This document shows, in pieces, positions 1 through 8,673 of a stretch of 64,000 bases of DNA (position 1 is the stretch's first letter; every line of letters starts with the position of its first letter). The stretch is from Oligoflexia bacterium (GTDB lineage Bacteria > Bdellovibrionota > Bacteriovoracia > Bacteriovoracales > Bacteriovoracaceae). Location: positions 48,395 to 112,394 of the forward strand of contig JADFZW010000018.1 of NCBI GenBank assembly GCA_015232355.1, in the 5' to 3' direction. The position numbers and the translations under genes are program-made. Below the pieces are notes generated by a model. That model saw only the letters and a program-made list of their open reading frames with translations. It did no database searches and was not told where the DNA came from.

Positions 1-752
1 TTTATTCCAATCATTCTAACTGCTTTTCCTTCGAAATTTCTAACAACCTTTCCCTCTGCCTTTATATGTCTTACTGTTCCTTCGGGACGTAGAATTCTAA
101 ATGTTATATCCCAATTTTTATCTTCTATCAAAGAATCGTGAGATGCTTTTATCACCATCTCACGATCAGCGGGATGTAAACATTTTTGCCAAAATTCAAT
201 TCCTCCATGAAAATTTTCCCTTGTAAATCCATAAATCTCCAACATTCGATCATCCCAGATCAAAATATTGTTAACAAGATCCAAATCCCAAACCCCAAGT
301 TTGGCAGCATTGGTGGCCAATTTTAGACGTTGAGTAAGTATAATGAAATCTTCTTCTGCTTTTTTTCGTTCGCTGATATCAACAACAATACCAAATATTT
401 TTTTTGGCAAACCTTTTATATCCATTTGTACTTTAGCAGTAAGAGAGACCCAACCCTTCGTCCCATCTTTTTTTATTCCCTCGAAAACTATATCTTTTAC
501 CTCTCCCTTATCCTTTAGCTCTTTTGCTACTCTTATACGCTCAACTGGATTAGCATATAAAGATTCAACTGACATTGATAGTAATTCATCAGTGCTTTTA
601 CATCCTACCATTTTAACAAGTTCATTGTTTACATATAGAAATTTTCCAGCAACTGTTGATTGAAAAATCCCAGCATTATTATTTTCAACCAACATACGAT
701 AATTTTCTTGATCATTTTTAACTTCTTCCTCAAAATTATTAGATTCTTCCAT
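1..752 (-). CDS. PAS-domain sensory protein, N-terminal part (runs off the window)
   Basis: The minus-strand frame opens at the ATG at 752 and stays open to the window edge, so only about 250 N-terminal residues are seen. They read as two successive PAS/PAC modules. The first (about residues 15-135) has 'NYRMLVENNNAGIFQSTVAG' near its start and a PAC-type end 'IFGIVVDISERKKAEEDF'. The second (about 140-250) has 'LGVWDLDLVNNILIWDD' and 'FWQKCLHPADREMVIKAS'. No signal peptide or membrane segment is visible, so it is probably a cytoplasmic sensor. The output domain (histidine kinase, GGDEF or other) lies outside the window. It starts 31 bp after the binding-protein gene and on the same strand, so it is probably the third gene of a chemoreceptor/binding-protein/PAS operon. 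Confidence 0.85.
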   Translation of the reverse strand, partial: MEESNNFEEEVKNDQENYRMLVENNNAGIFQSTVAGKFLYVNNELVKMVGCKSTDELLSMSVESLYANPVERIRVAKELKDKGEVKDIVFEGIKKDGTKGWVSLTAKVQMDIKGLPKKIFGIVVDISERKKAEEDFIILTQRLKLATNAAKLGVWDLDLVNNILIWDDRMLEIYGFTRENFHGGIEFWQKCLHPADREMVIKASHDSLIEDKNWDITFRILRPEGTVRHIKAEGKVVRNFEGKAVRMIGI

Positions 753-783
753 AAAACACCCACTCATTTCATTTTTATTTTTT

Positions 784-2364
784 TTATTTAATATCAACAA
801 ATTGGGCCATGTAATTAAAGAACATACCAAGGTTTGGACAAACATCAAGTGAGACATCTTTAGAGTGAACTAAATTTAAAGTCTTATTATATGTGAAAAT
901 AGCATAAGAATTATCAAGTACCATTTTATCAATCTCTTCTACTAATTTCTTATGTTGAACGGGATCATGATTAGTCATTGCTTCTAAGTATTTTTTATCA
1001 AATTCCTTATCTTCAATTAGTGCGTATGGACTCTTGGAGAAAAATTGCCATCCAGCTGTAAATCCATAGTGATCTATAGGTGAATTAGTATAGTGGATAT
1101 AGGCATCGAATTCTGGATTAGGTTTTCCATTGGCAGTCTTAAATCCAACTATCTTCTTAGCTTGTTCCTCTATAGAAATAACATTTGATTGCAAATCAAT
1201 ATTTAATTTACTCTTTAACTGAAACTTAAGATAATTAAATATTGGAACTGCTTCTTCATTTAAAATAAATTTCATGGTAAAACCTTTGGCCACATCTACT
1301 CCTGCCTCTTTTAACAGTGATTTTGCTTTTTCTAAATTATATGGATATGGTTTTAACTTTTCATTATGACCAAATTCCCCTCTAAAAGATGTGGTCGCTA
1401 AGATATCTCCTACTCCATTTTCCAAATATTTTAACATATGCTCATCATCGATAGCATAGTTTATCGCCTGACGAACACGTTTATCTTTTAATGGACCATT
1501 CTCAGATAATATTAACCAAAAAGCATTGCGAGCATTTTTGCATGTTTTTTGTTTCAAATCTCCAGAGTTTATTGATTTTTTTAATCCAAAATCAATTTGT
1601 TTTCCATCTAATACTGTTATTAAATTTATCTCTCCACTTTTTATAGCATCAATCCACTTAGAAGAATCCATTATTTTAAAAACTAATTTATCAATTTTAG
1701 GAAATCCTTTTTTCCAATAATTGGGATTCTTTTTTAAAACAATCTCTTTTCCTTTTTCATATTTTTCGAAGATAAATGGTCCAGTCCCAACTGGATTAAA
1801 AACATACTTATCTAATCCCATCTCTTCAACTGCTTTGGGTGCATTGATCGCAGAAAAAAGTAAAAATCTATTTAAAAACATTCCATCAGGATATTTTAAA
1901 ACAAATTTTATAGTGTAATCGTCAACTTTTTCTACCTTTTCTATTCCTGAAAAGACAAAAAATACTCCTGACTCTTTATTCGTTCCAATAGTTTTGGGAT
2001 CAAGAATGCGTTTAAAATTATAAACAACAGCATCAGCATTAAAATCCTCTCCATTATGAAACTTCACACCTTTTTGTAATTTAAATTGCCACTCCTTTGG
2101 ATTAAGCATTTTCCACTCTATAGCTAAATTAGGAACAATTTTTTTTTCTTCATCAGAGTAATTAAGTAGAGTTTCTGTCACATTAGTTAACACAGAAAAG
2201 CTAAAGGGATTAAAGGCATTTCCTAGATTAGAAAGCCCTGGAAGATCGCTAGCAAAATTTACCACATTAATAGTCTTTTCAGCGGCCATCACTTTAAATG
2301 TTGTAAATGAAACGATAATAAAAATAGCAGTAAATAAAAAAATAAAAGCACAAACTTTTCTCAT
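784..2364 (-). CDS. ABC transporter substrate-binding protein, family 5 (DppA/OppA-like)
   Basis: A 526-residue periplasmic solute-binding protein of the SBP_bac_5 family, which binds peptides, nickel chelates or opines for ABC importers. A Sec signal peptide spans about residues 1-28 and ends in 'TTFKVMAA'. The family pattern is clear: 'PNLAIEWKMLNPKEWQFKL' followed by 'GVKFHNGEDFNADAVVYNF', then 'GTGPFIFEKYEKGKEIVLKK' and 'KDKRVRQAINYAID'. No permease or ATPase genes accompany it. Its start overlaps the chemoreceptor stop by 4 bp (ATGA), so translation is coupled to the receptor. That arrangement suggests the binding protein may present ligand to the receptor rather than, or as well as, to an importer; this is inference. 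The ligand cannot be read from the sequence. Confidence 0.9.
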   Translation of the reverse strand: MRKVCAFIFLFTAIFIIVSFTTFKVMAAEKTINVVNFASDLPGLSNLGNAFNPFSFSVLTNVTETLLNYSDEEKKIVPNLAIEWKMLNPKEWQFKLQKGVKFHNGEDFNADAVVYNFKRILDPKTIGTNKESGVFFVFSGIEKVEKVDDYTIKFVLKYPDGMFLNRFLLFSAINAPKAVEEMGLDKYVFNPVGTGPFIFEKYEKGKEIVLKKNPNYWKKGFPKIDKLVFKIMDSSKWIDAIKSGEINLITVLDGKQIDFGLKKSINSGDLKQKTCKNARNAFWLILSENGPLKDKRVRQAINYAIDDEHMLKYLENGVGDILATTSFRGEFGHNEKLKPYPYNLEKAKSLLKEAGVDVAKGFTMKFILNEEAVPIFNYLKFQLKSKLNIDLQSNVISIEEQAKKIVGFKTANGKPNPEFDAYIHYTNSPIDHYGFTAGWQFFSKSPYALIEDKEFDKKYLEAMTNHDPVQHKKLVEEIDKMVLDNSYAIFTYNKTLNLVHSKDVSLDVCPNLGMFFNYMAQFVDIK

Positions 2365-3827
2365 TTGTTTCCTCCATAAACGATCTTTTCTAAGACCCTC
2401 ATTGAACTATAAATATTATTATTTAGATAACTCAAATTTTTTGATAATCCATAAATTGTTGTTGAATAATTTTCTACTACCTTACCATCATTTCCTAACT
2501 CACCTAATGATATCGATGTCATCTTTACTCCCTTAAGACCCTCTTCTCCCGCCAATACAATTGCCATTGCCTTTTCATTTATCTCTCTTATTTGTTTTGA
2601 TATTTCAGCAAAAATATCAATTCCATCTCCTATGTTTTTCTTGGCCTCAACCATGGAGTTGGCCATTCCCTTAACAATTAATTCCACATCCTTTTTACTA
2701 TTATCCAATAATTCTTGAACACTTTGGGCCGCCTTACCACTAGAACCGGCCAACAAATTAATCTCTTCCGCTACCACTCCAAATCCTCTACCATGTATTC
2801 CTGCACGAGATGCCTCAATGGCCGCATTAAATGAAAGTATTTTAGTATTAAATACTATTTGATTTATTACATCTGTTTTTTTGTATACTTCATTCATTAT
2901 CTGAGAAATTTTAATTAAATGCTTATTACTCTCCTCTATTAATTGTACCGAGCTGACCATTCTATCCATTACCTCATCACCTTTAACTGAATTTTTTTCT
3001 ACATTTTCTGCCGCTTTCTTTGATACATGAGCTTTTTCATTAGCATTGTCTAAAATTTTTTCTATTTCCATCATTGCTGAAGAACACTCTTGAGTTGCCT
3101 GAGCACTCTTGGTTGTGGAAATAGAGAGTCCTTGACAAATATTATTCATATTTTTGGTCATCTCTTTTAACTCTTGTCCTCTTCGTTCAAGTAATTGGCA
3201 TACTTCTTTAATTGGAACAGTAATATTTTTGTTAACTAATAAGTAGATTACAAAGGAGATTGCAATTGCAAGTGCAATCATTATTATATAAAAAATTATA
3301 TACTTATTATTTTTTTCCACTGCCAGCTTATTGATCAATACCACCCTTTCCACATTCTCACTTCTTTGCTCCTTAAGTATATTTTCCAAATTATTTAACA
3401 AAGGCATGATATCGTTTTTATGAAATTGAACTGCATCTAAAAATTCTCCCTTATCTAATTTTTGATAGAGAATTTTAGTCTTGTTTTCAATTTCTAATAT
3501 TTTCTCATCACTGTTTGTGAGCTTTATCATTTTTGCGATTATTTCTCGACATTTCTCTATGGAATCAACAGTGTTTGGCAGTCCCAAAACCGCATCTAAA
3601 TTTCGATTAAGTTGAGTATTTTTTAATTCGTTATTAAGATCAATTAATTTTGATGTCACGTCCATACTGGAGTTAGCATTTTTTAAGAGATTACTTATTT
3701 CCTTCAATCCATAGACTGAAAAAAGAGCAATAAATACAATCACTATCATATATATGATATTTATCACTCCAATTTTAAGAGACAAAGATGTTGATTTATT
3801 TAAGTCAATACTTGCCTTATTTGCCAT
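2361..3827 (-). CDS. Methyl-accepting chemotaxis protein
   Basis: A 488-residue inner-membrane chemoreceptor. One membrane helix lies at about residues 20-42, a roughly 130-residue periplasmic region follows, and a second helix sits at about 172-197. The cytoplasmic part is helical and carries the conserved signalling hairpin around 'FNAAIEASRAGIHGRGFGVV' and 'AEEINLLAGSSGKAAQSV'. This tip contacts CheA/CheW in the family. The periplasmic part is alpha-helical, four-helix-bundle-like in size, with no cysteines. It is the first gene of an apparent operon with the overlapping family-5 binding protein. About 200 bp separate it from the divergent gene at 4046, enough for its promoter. I see no C-terminal CheR-tethering pentapeptide. 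Confidence 0.92.
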   Translation of the reverse strand: MANKASIDLNKSTSLSLKIGVINIIYMIVIVFIALFSVYGLKEISNLLKNANSSMDVTSKLIDLNNELKNTQLNRNLDAVLGLPNTVDSIEKCREIIAKMIKLTNSDEKILEIENKTKILYQKLDKGEFLDAVQFHKNDIMPLLNNLENILKEQRSENVERVVLINKLAVEKNNKYIIFYIIMIALAIAISFVIYLLVNKNITVPIKEVCQLLERRGQELKEMTKNMNNICQGLSISTTKSAQATQECSSAMMEIEKILDNANEKAHVSKKAAENVEKNSVKGDEVMDRMVSSVQLIEESNKHLIKISQIMNEVYKKTDVINQIVFNTKILSFNAAIEASRAGIHGRGFGVVAEEINLLAGSSGKAAQSVQELLDNSKKDVELIVKGMANSMVEAKKNIGDGIDIFAEISKQIREINEKAMAIVLAGEEGLKGVKMTSISLGELGNDGKVVENYSTTIYGLSKNLSYLNNNIYSSMRVLEKIVYGGNK

Positions 3828-4045
3828 ATTTTAATTCTACTCCATTCTTACTTGCTTAATTGCTATCATTTATTTGCTATCATCTATAAATGTTAACATG
3901 GGTATAACTATAATTTAAATTCTCGGAATATTATTCCAATCCCAATGCAGACCACAAATACAATTTTCCTACTTAAAATTTACAGACAAATTACAAAACA
4001 TCTGCAATATTAAAATATTAACCTTTAAAAATCATGGAGATCTTT

Positions 4046-4507
4046 ATGCAATTAAACAACACAGAATCTAATGCCAATGCGAATGCCAATGATTTATCAC
4101 AACCTGAGATTATGAATGAAATTCAAATTGAAAATCAAATCGAAAATCAATCTGAAATGAATGCACTTGATGAAGCTGATTTTGAAGATAAGGATTCAAA
4201 AAAAATCAAAATGAAACCTAAAAAAGATAAAGAAAAAGATAAAGATCAAGAAAAGCAGACAACCAAAAAACAATATTTTTTAGGTTTTAATTTAACTAAT
4301 GATCCAGATGTTTATATGGCATTTGAAAATGTTTATAAGAATGTAAACAACAAAAGTGTTGGTCGAGCAATCTCCAAAGAAGATATCTTAAAAAAACTTG
4401 TTAATTTAATCGACGATAATTTTGTTTTAAAATTACAAAAAGAGTCCCTCTCTGAGGATGAATTAAATCAAATTCTACGTACGCACCTTACTGCCAATAA
4501 TCAATAA
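4046..4507 (+). CDS. Hypothetical charged protein with small C-terminal helical domain
   Basis: Not a family I recognise. The start at 4046 is preferred because a GGAG sits 6 bases before it; the upstream in-frame ATG at 4034 lies inside that site. The 153-residue product has an N-terminal low-complexity half rich in Asn, Glu and Gln ('NANANAND', 'EIQIENQIENQSEMN'), then a Lys/Asp run ('KMKPKKDKEKDKDQEK'). A compact domain of about 75 residues follows, from 'QYFLGFNLTNDPDVYMAFE' to 'EDELNQILRTHL'. No signal peptide or membrane helix is seen, so it is likely cytosolic. It is followed after 28 bp by the DMT transporter on the same strand. Confidence 0.6.
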   Translation: MQLNNTESNANANANDLSQPEIMNEIQIENQIENQSEMNALDEADFEDKDSKKIKMKPKKDKEKDKDQEKQTTKKQYFLGFNLTNDPDVYMAFENVYKNVNNKSVGRAISKEDILKKLVNLIDDNFVLKLQKESLSEDELNQILRTHLTANNQ

Positions 4508-4535
4508 TCAATAATCAATAAGCAATAAGAAATAT

Positions 4536-5621
4536 ATGAACACTAACAACATCGGATATGTTTATGCAATCCTGGCGGCCCTTCTCTTCGGTGCCAGCAC
4601 ACCTTTAGCAAAAATAACTTTAAACAATGTTGACCCATGGATGTTAGCAGGAATTCTTTATTTTGGTTCAGGAATAACTATTCTCTTGATTCGTTCTCTT
4701 AATACTTATTTTTCTAAAAACACACTTATTGCATCTGAAGCATCTCTTACAAAAAGTGATTGGCCATGGGCCGCAGGTGCTACACTCTTTGGTGGTATTT
4801 TAGGTCCTGGACTTTTAATGTCAGGTCTCTCTCTCACTACTGCTTCTCATGCATCTCTTTTTTTAAATTTCGAGGGAGTTTTTACATCCCTTCTTGCTTG
4901 GTTTGTATTTAAAGAGCACTTTGATCGAAGAATTGCTTTAGGAATGCTTTTTATTATTTTCGGAGGCATTACACTCTCTTGGCCTGCAAACTCACTTATC
5001 ACTTTAAATAATATCGAGGGCCCACTACTCATTTCTCTCGCATCCCTCTCTTGGGCCATAGACAACAATCTCACTCGTAAAATATCCGCATGCGATCCAC
5101 TTCAAATTACAATATTAAAATCTTTAGTGGCCGGAAGTTGCAATATAATCATCAGTTATTTTTTCTACCATTCACCATTGCCGGGAATCTCTTCTCTTGC
5201 TATGGCCACAATTATCGGTGCCGCTGGATATGGTCTTAGCTTAATCTGTTTCATTCTGGCGCTAAGACACATTGGAACCTCTCGCACTGGTGCTTACTTT
5301 TCCATGGCACCATTTATTGGAGTTGTTCTTTCAATTATCATTTTATCTGATTCTATTTCTCTGCAATTTCTTATTGCTACAGCATTGATGTTAGTAGGTG
5401 TAGGAATACATTTAAGTGAAAGACATGTTCACTCTCACGTCCATGAAGAAATTGAACATGATCATAATCATGATCACCTAGATCCTCATCATTCGCACTC
5501 ACACTCGAACTCATCAGTAAAAGCTCCACCAGAGGAATCTCACTCTCATTTTCATCGTCATCAACCACTCGCTCACTCTCATCCTCATTATCCAGACATA
5601 CATCACCGCCACAAACACTAG
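4536..5621 (+). CDS. EamA/DMT-superfamily transporter with His-rich C-terminal tail
   Basis: An inner-membrane transporter of the drug/metabolite superfamily. Residues 1-295 hold about ten hydrophobic helices in two EamA repeats (first 'GYVYAILAALLFGASTPLAK', second 'GPLLISLASLSWAIDNNL'). The last 65 or so residues are an exceptional hydrophilic tail with more than 20 histidines ('HVHSHVHEEIEHDHNHDH', 'HSHFHRHQPLAHSHPH'). Such tails bind transition metals such as Ni, Co or Zn in other transporters; binding here is inferred. It converges on the B12-dependent ethanolamine operon, so cobalt handling is an attractive but unproven role. A plain metabolite exporter is the alternative. The gene ends 89 bp from the end of eutL, a gap that holds an imperfect inverted repeat (GGTAGC at 5640, GCTACC at 5669). 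Confidence 0.85.
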   Translation: MNTNNIGYVYAILAALLFGASTPLAKITLNNVDPWMLAGILYFGSGITILLIRSLNTYFSKNTLIASEASLTKSDWPWAAGATLFGGILGPGLLMSGLSLTTASHASLFLNFEGVFTSLLAWFVFKEHFDRRIALGMLFIIFGGITLSWPANSLITLNNIEGPLLISLASLSWAIDNNLTRKISACDPLQITILKSLVAGSCNIIISYFFYHSPLPGISSLAMATIIGAAGYGLSLICFILALRHIGTSRTGAYFSMAPFIGVVLSIIILSDSISLQFLIATALMLVGVGIHLSERHVHSHVHEEIEHDHNHDHLDPHHSHSHSNSSVKAPPEESHSHFHRHQPLAHSHPHYPDIHHRHKH

Positions 5622-5710
5622 AGGTGCCACTTTCCATTTGGTAGCTATGTAGCAGCTAACATATTGTTGCTACCATTCGGAGTGTGACACTTCGACCGAG
5701 CATCAAATCC

Positions 5711-6436
5711 TTAACGTCTTAACCTAAATGGATTTTGATCCGCTATGAGAGGATGAAGGGAAATCTCTATAATCATCTCTGCAAATGCACGAGCGGCCGC
5801 CTCCACCGAATGAACTGCACCTGTAAGATATGCTCCACCAAAATTGGTTTCAGTAGGAGGAGCAAAATATTTAACTAATTTTACATCTGCAGTTTTAAGA
5901 GCGTGATCAACAGCAATTAACGATTCCGTAGGAGGAGCGATAAGATAGGCCATAGGAGTTCCTACACTAAGACCTGAAATGCTCGCAAGATAACTACCTA
6001 TACTAGGAACTACATGAGGGAAAAAAGTTACACCTTTATATTGATCATGATCATGATCATGACCATGACCATGACCATGACCAATTCCATAAAAAGAAAT
6101 CTCATCCTCAAGAGATTGTCTTAAGGCCAACAAACCTTCTTTAATATGATCAGGATTTGTAGCGGCCAAAACCCCCATAATCTCCCCTGAAATTGGGCCA
6201 GAGGAGTGAGCTGATCCTGCATAAAATGATTTTGCATAAACCACATCCACGTCCGCAAACTTAGTAGCATGATCTAAGGCCACATACATAGAATCATCTT
6301 GATCACAAGTGACTATTCCGACTGAGTTATGTTTTTCACTACATCCAAGAGATTTCGCTAAACATTTATCAATCGATGGAATTATTCTACAAGATAATAA
6401 TTTTGGTCTAATGGGAAATATATTCATATGATTCAT
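5711..6436 (-). CDS. eutL: Ethanolamine microcompartment shell protein EutL-like (tandem BMC), with His-rich insert
   Basis: EutL is a trimeric shell protein with two fused BMC domains. The 241-residue product matches the whole family: 'KHNSVGIVTCDQDDSMYVAL', 'VVYAKSFYAGSAHSSGPISG' and 'PHVVPSIGSYLASISGLSVG' followed by 'TPMAYLIAPPTESLIAVDHA' and 'VKYFAPPTETNFGGAYLTG'. An insert of alternating His, Gly and Asp ('GHGHGHGHDHDHDQ') sits at about residues 118-132, coded by a tandem repeat of catgat/catgac units at about 6037-6080. Gene order eutB-eutC-eutL is as in enteric eut operons, with a 4-bp overlap with eutC. No other shell gene (eutM, S, N, K) nor eutE, D, G, P or Q is nearby, so the role of a lone EutL is unclear. 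Confidence 0.9.
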   Translation of the reverse strand: MNHMNIFPIRPKLLSCRIIPSIDKCLAKSLGCSEKHNSVGIVTCDQDDSMYVALDHATKFADVDVVYAKSFYAGSAHSSGPISGEIMGVLAATNPDHIKEGLLALRQSLEDEISFYGIGHGHGHGHDHDHDQYKGVTFFPHVVPSIGSYLASISGLSVGTPMAYLIAPPTESLIAVDHALKTADVKLVKYFAPPTETNFGGAYLTGAVHSVEAAARAFAEMIIEISLHPLIADQNPFRLRR

Positions 6437-7266
6437 AAACTTACTCCTCCTCTTCCCTTTTGAAATGCCTTTCTTAAAATTCTAACAGTTTCTTTGGAAG
6501 CTTCCTCTGGCGATAGACCAAGTGATCTAACATTTGAGATGCAATTTTTTTCTGCATTGTCTTGATCAAGCTTAGGATTATAAGCAATGTATATTGAGAG
6601 TGAATCACCAGTTCCCAGGCCTGGACGTTCACCCACTAAGATTAGAGTGGACTTTGCATTTAATAATGTTCCAATGTGATCTTGAACTCCCACTCTTGCA
6701 AATCGAACAAAAATTCCAAAAGCTCCAAGCAAAAAACCTGCTGCCTGAATGTTCTGCTCTAAACAAGGAAGTAACTGAGGTAAATTTTCATTAATCGCCC
6801 AAGCAGATAATCCATCACCTACAATAATTTGTACGTCTGGTGAATTTGAATGTTGTGATTGATGTTGATGTTGATGTTGATGTTGGTTCAATAAATTTAT
6901 TGAATCTGGATGTAAGCGACGACCACGTCCTGGAAAGAGTAAATAATCCTCGCGATCAGTACAGTTTGTTTTCAGAGGTAATAAATTAAATTTAATAGGT
7001 AAATCTTCACTAACCTCACTATAAACTGCATCTTTGGCAACAGCATGATCAGCACGCATTTTGAGATATGTCTCCGTCTTGTAGCGAGTACCACTGCGAC
7101 CAACGGCAATTCGCGAAGGAGTGGAGTTTACAAGTCGATCTAATAAATTAGAATTAGAATTAGAATTAGAATTAGAATTAGACCTATTTAAGGAATTGGC
7201 CGATGGCGAAGAATAAGAAGAGTGATAGCTAGAATCATCCAGCCATCTAGCAATTTTATTTTCCAT
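6433..7266 (-). CDS. eutC: Ethanolamine ammonia-lyase small subunit
   Basis: EutC pairs with EutB to form the adenosylcobalamin-dependent enzyme that splits ethanolamine into acetaldehyde and ammonia. Family motifs are clear: 'TPSRIAVGRSGTRYKTETYL', 'RADHAVAKDAVYSEVSEDLP', 'VQIIVGDGLSAWAINENLPQ', 'ARVGVQDHIGTLLNAKSTL' and 'VGERPGLGTGDSLSIYIAY'. The 277-residue length is normal, but two low-complexity tracts interrupt it. One is an Asn/Ser alternation at the N-terminus coded by a 6-bp repeat at about 7145-7181. The other is a His/Gln alternation ('HQHQHQHQSQH') coded at about 6855-6888 just before the 'VQIIVGDGLS' core. Both repeats keep frame. It starts 3 bp after eutB and overlaps eutL by 4 bp. 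Confidence 0.94.
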   Translation of the reverse strand: MENKIARWLDDSSYHSSYSSPSANSLNRSNSNSNSNSNSNLLDRLVNSTPSRIAVGRSGTRYKTETYLKMRADHAVAKDAVYSEVSEDLPIKFNLLPLKTNCTDREDYLLFPGRGRRLHPDSINLLNQHQHQHQHQSQHSNSPDVQIIVGDGLSAWAINENLPQLLPCLEQNIQAAGFLLGAFGIFVRFARVGVQDHIGTLLNAKSTLILVGERPGLGTGDSLSIYIAYNPKLDQDNAEKNCISNVRSLGLSPEEASKETVRILRKAFQKGRGGVSL

Positions 7267-7269
7267 AGA

Positions 7270-8673
7270 TTAAAATCCTTGAGCATCAAATATAGTTGGA
7301 TCTCCTGCTCTCTCAGTTAAAGCGCCATTTCTCCATAATCCCATTCGTTCAAGCCAACTCTCAAATTCAGGAGTAGGACGAAGTCCAAGGAGTGATCGAA
7401 GAGAGGCATTGTTATGAAATGAAGTGGTCTGATAATTTAACATCACATCATCACCCATAGGAATTCCCATTAAATAATTTACTCCGGCAGTGGCCAACAA
7501 GATCTCTAAATTCTCTTGATCATTTTGATCAGCAACAGCATGGTTGGTATAACAAGCATCACACCCCATAGAAATTCCCGAGAGCTTACCCATAAAATGA
7601 TCTTCAAGTCCTGCTCTAGTAATTTGTTTTCCATCATACAAATACTCGGGGCCAATAAAGCCCACCACACTGTTAACTAAAAATGGTTTGTATCTGCGAG
7701 CAAGGCCGTACGCTCTCGCCTCCATGGTAACTTGATCTGTATCATAGTGTGCATCTGCCGAGAGTGCTGTCCCCTGGCCAGTCTCAAAATACATAACATT
7801 AGGCCCAGTGGCAGTTCCTAAACGTGAAACCATATCATATGCTTCATCTAAAAGTTTTATGGAGATACCAAAGTTACGATTTGCTTTTTCACTTCCAGCA
7901 ATACTTTGAAAAATTAAATCAATGGGCACACCTCGCTTAAGGGCCGCCATTTGAGTGGTAATGTGAGCGAGAACACAATTTTGAGTGGGAATACGATATC
8001 TACGCATGAAATTTTTTACTGCTTCTAAAATCTCGCAAGTGGCATTGAGCGATTCAGTAGATGGATTAACTCCAATTACTGCGTCTCCATTTCCATACGA
8101 AAGACCTTCTCGTACTGATGCCAATACTCCCGCAACCTCATCTCGCGGATGATTGGGTTGCAAACGAGAAGAGATTCTACCAGGCAGTCCTAGAGTAGAA
8201 TTACACTTAACTACCACTCTAATTTTTTTAGCGGCCACAACTAAATCCATATTAGACATAAGTTTAGTAACCGCCGCCACCATCTCTGGAGTCAAACCAT
8301 TAGATATGGATAAAATATCTTCTCCGCTGGTTTTATTATTTAAAATCCACTCTCTAAATTGCCCCACTGACATGTTGGCCACTCGAGAGAACGCTCGTTC
8401 ATTTTGAGCAAGCGATAGCGACTCTTCAAATAAACGACTAAGTTCACACTCTTCATAGGGAACGGAAGGAAATTTACGAATCTCGCCTAAGGGAAATTCA
8501 CTTAAAAGCATTTTGGCCGCCACTCGTTCTCTCATATCTTGGGCCGCTACCGCCGCCTGAATATCTCCACTACGAAGCTCATTTGCCTTCGCCAACATCT
8601 CTTTTACAGAGTGAAATGTATAGTGAGTTGAAAAAAGTTTTATAGAAAGTTTATTTTTGCTTGTTAAATTCAC
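7270..8673 (-). CDS. eutB: Ethanolamine ammonia-lyase large subunit
   Basis: The catalytic TIM-barrel subunit of the B12-dependent ammonia-lyase, 467 residues against about 453 in enterics. Characteristic stretches include 'EMLAKANELRSGDIQAAVAA', 'CNSTLGLPGRISSRLQPNHP', 'YGNGDAVIGVNPSTESLNAT', 'MYFETGQGTALSADAHYDTD' and 'CDACYTNHAVADQNDQENLE'. It begins with GTG directly abutting the eat stop codon, with a GGAG about ten bases upstream inside eat, so it is translationally coupled to the permease. No eutA reactivase gene is present next to it, although this enzyme class is prone to inactivation. Adenosylcobalamin could come from the cobalamin operon at 18.6-29.3 kb. Confidence 0.96.
   Translation of the reverse strand: MNLTSKNKLSIKLFSTHYTFHSVKEMLAKANELRSGDIQAAVAAQDMRERVAAKMLLSEFPLGEIRKFPSVPYEECELSRLFEESLSLAQNERAFSRVANMSVGQFREWILNNKTSGEDILSISNGLTPEMVAAVTKLMSNMDLVVAAKKIRVVVKCNSTLGLPGRISSRLQPNHPRDEVAGVLASVREGLSYGNGDAVIGVNPSTESLNATCEILEAVKNFMRRYRIPTQNCVLAHITTQMAALKRGVPIDLIFQSIAGSEKANRNFGISIKLLDEAYDMVSRLGTATGPNVMYFETGQGTALSADAHYDTDQVTMEARAYGLARRYKPFLVNSVVGFIGPEYLYDGKQITRAGLEDHFMGKLSGISMGCDACYTNHAVADQNDQENLEILLATAGVNYLMGIPMGDDVMLNYQTTSFHNNASLRSLLGLRPTPEFESWLERMGLWRNGALTERAGDPTIFDAQGF

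Noticed and set aside
343..663. Plus-strand frame of 106 codons at the left edge
   Set aside because: It is the antisense shadow of the PAS-domain gene, whose conserved motifs are read from the minus strand.
5622..5710. Bidirectional terminator between the DMT transporter and eutL genes
   Set aside because: There is an imperfect dyad (GGTAGC/GCTACC), but the stem is short with a 23-base loop and no T run follows on either strand.
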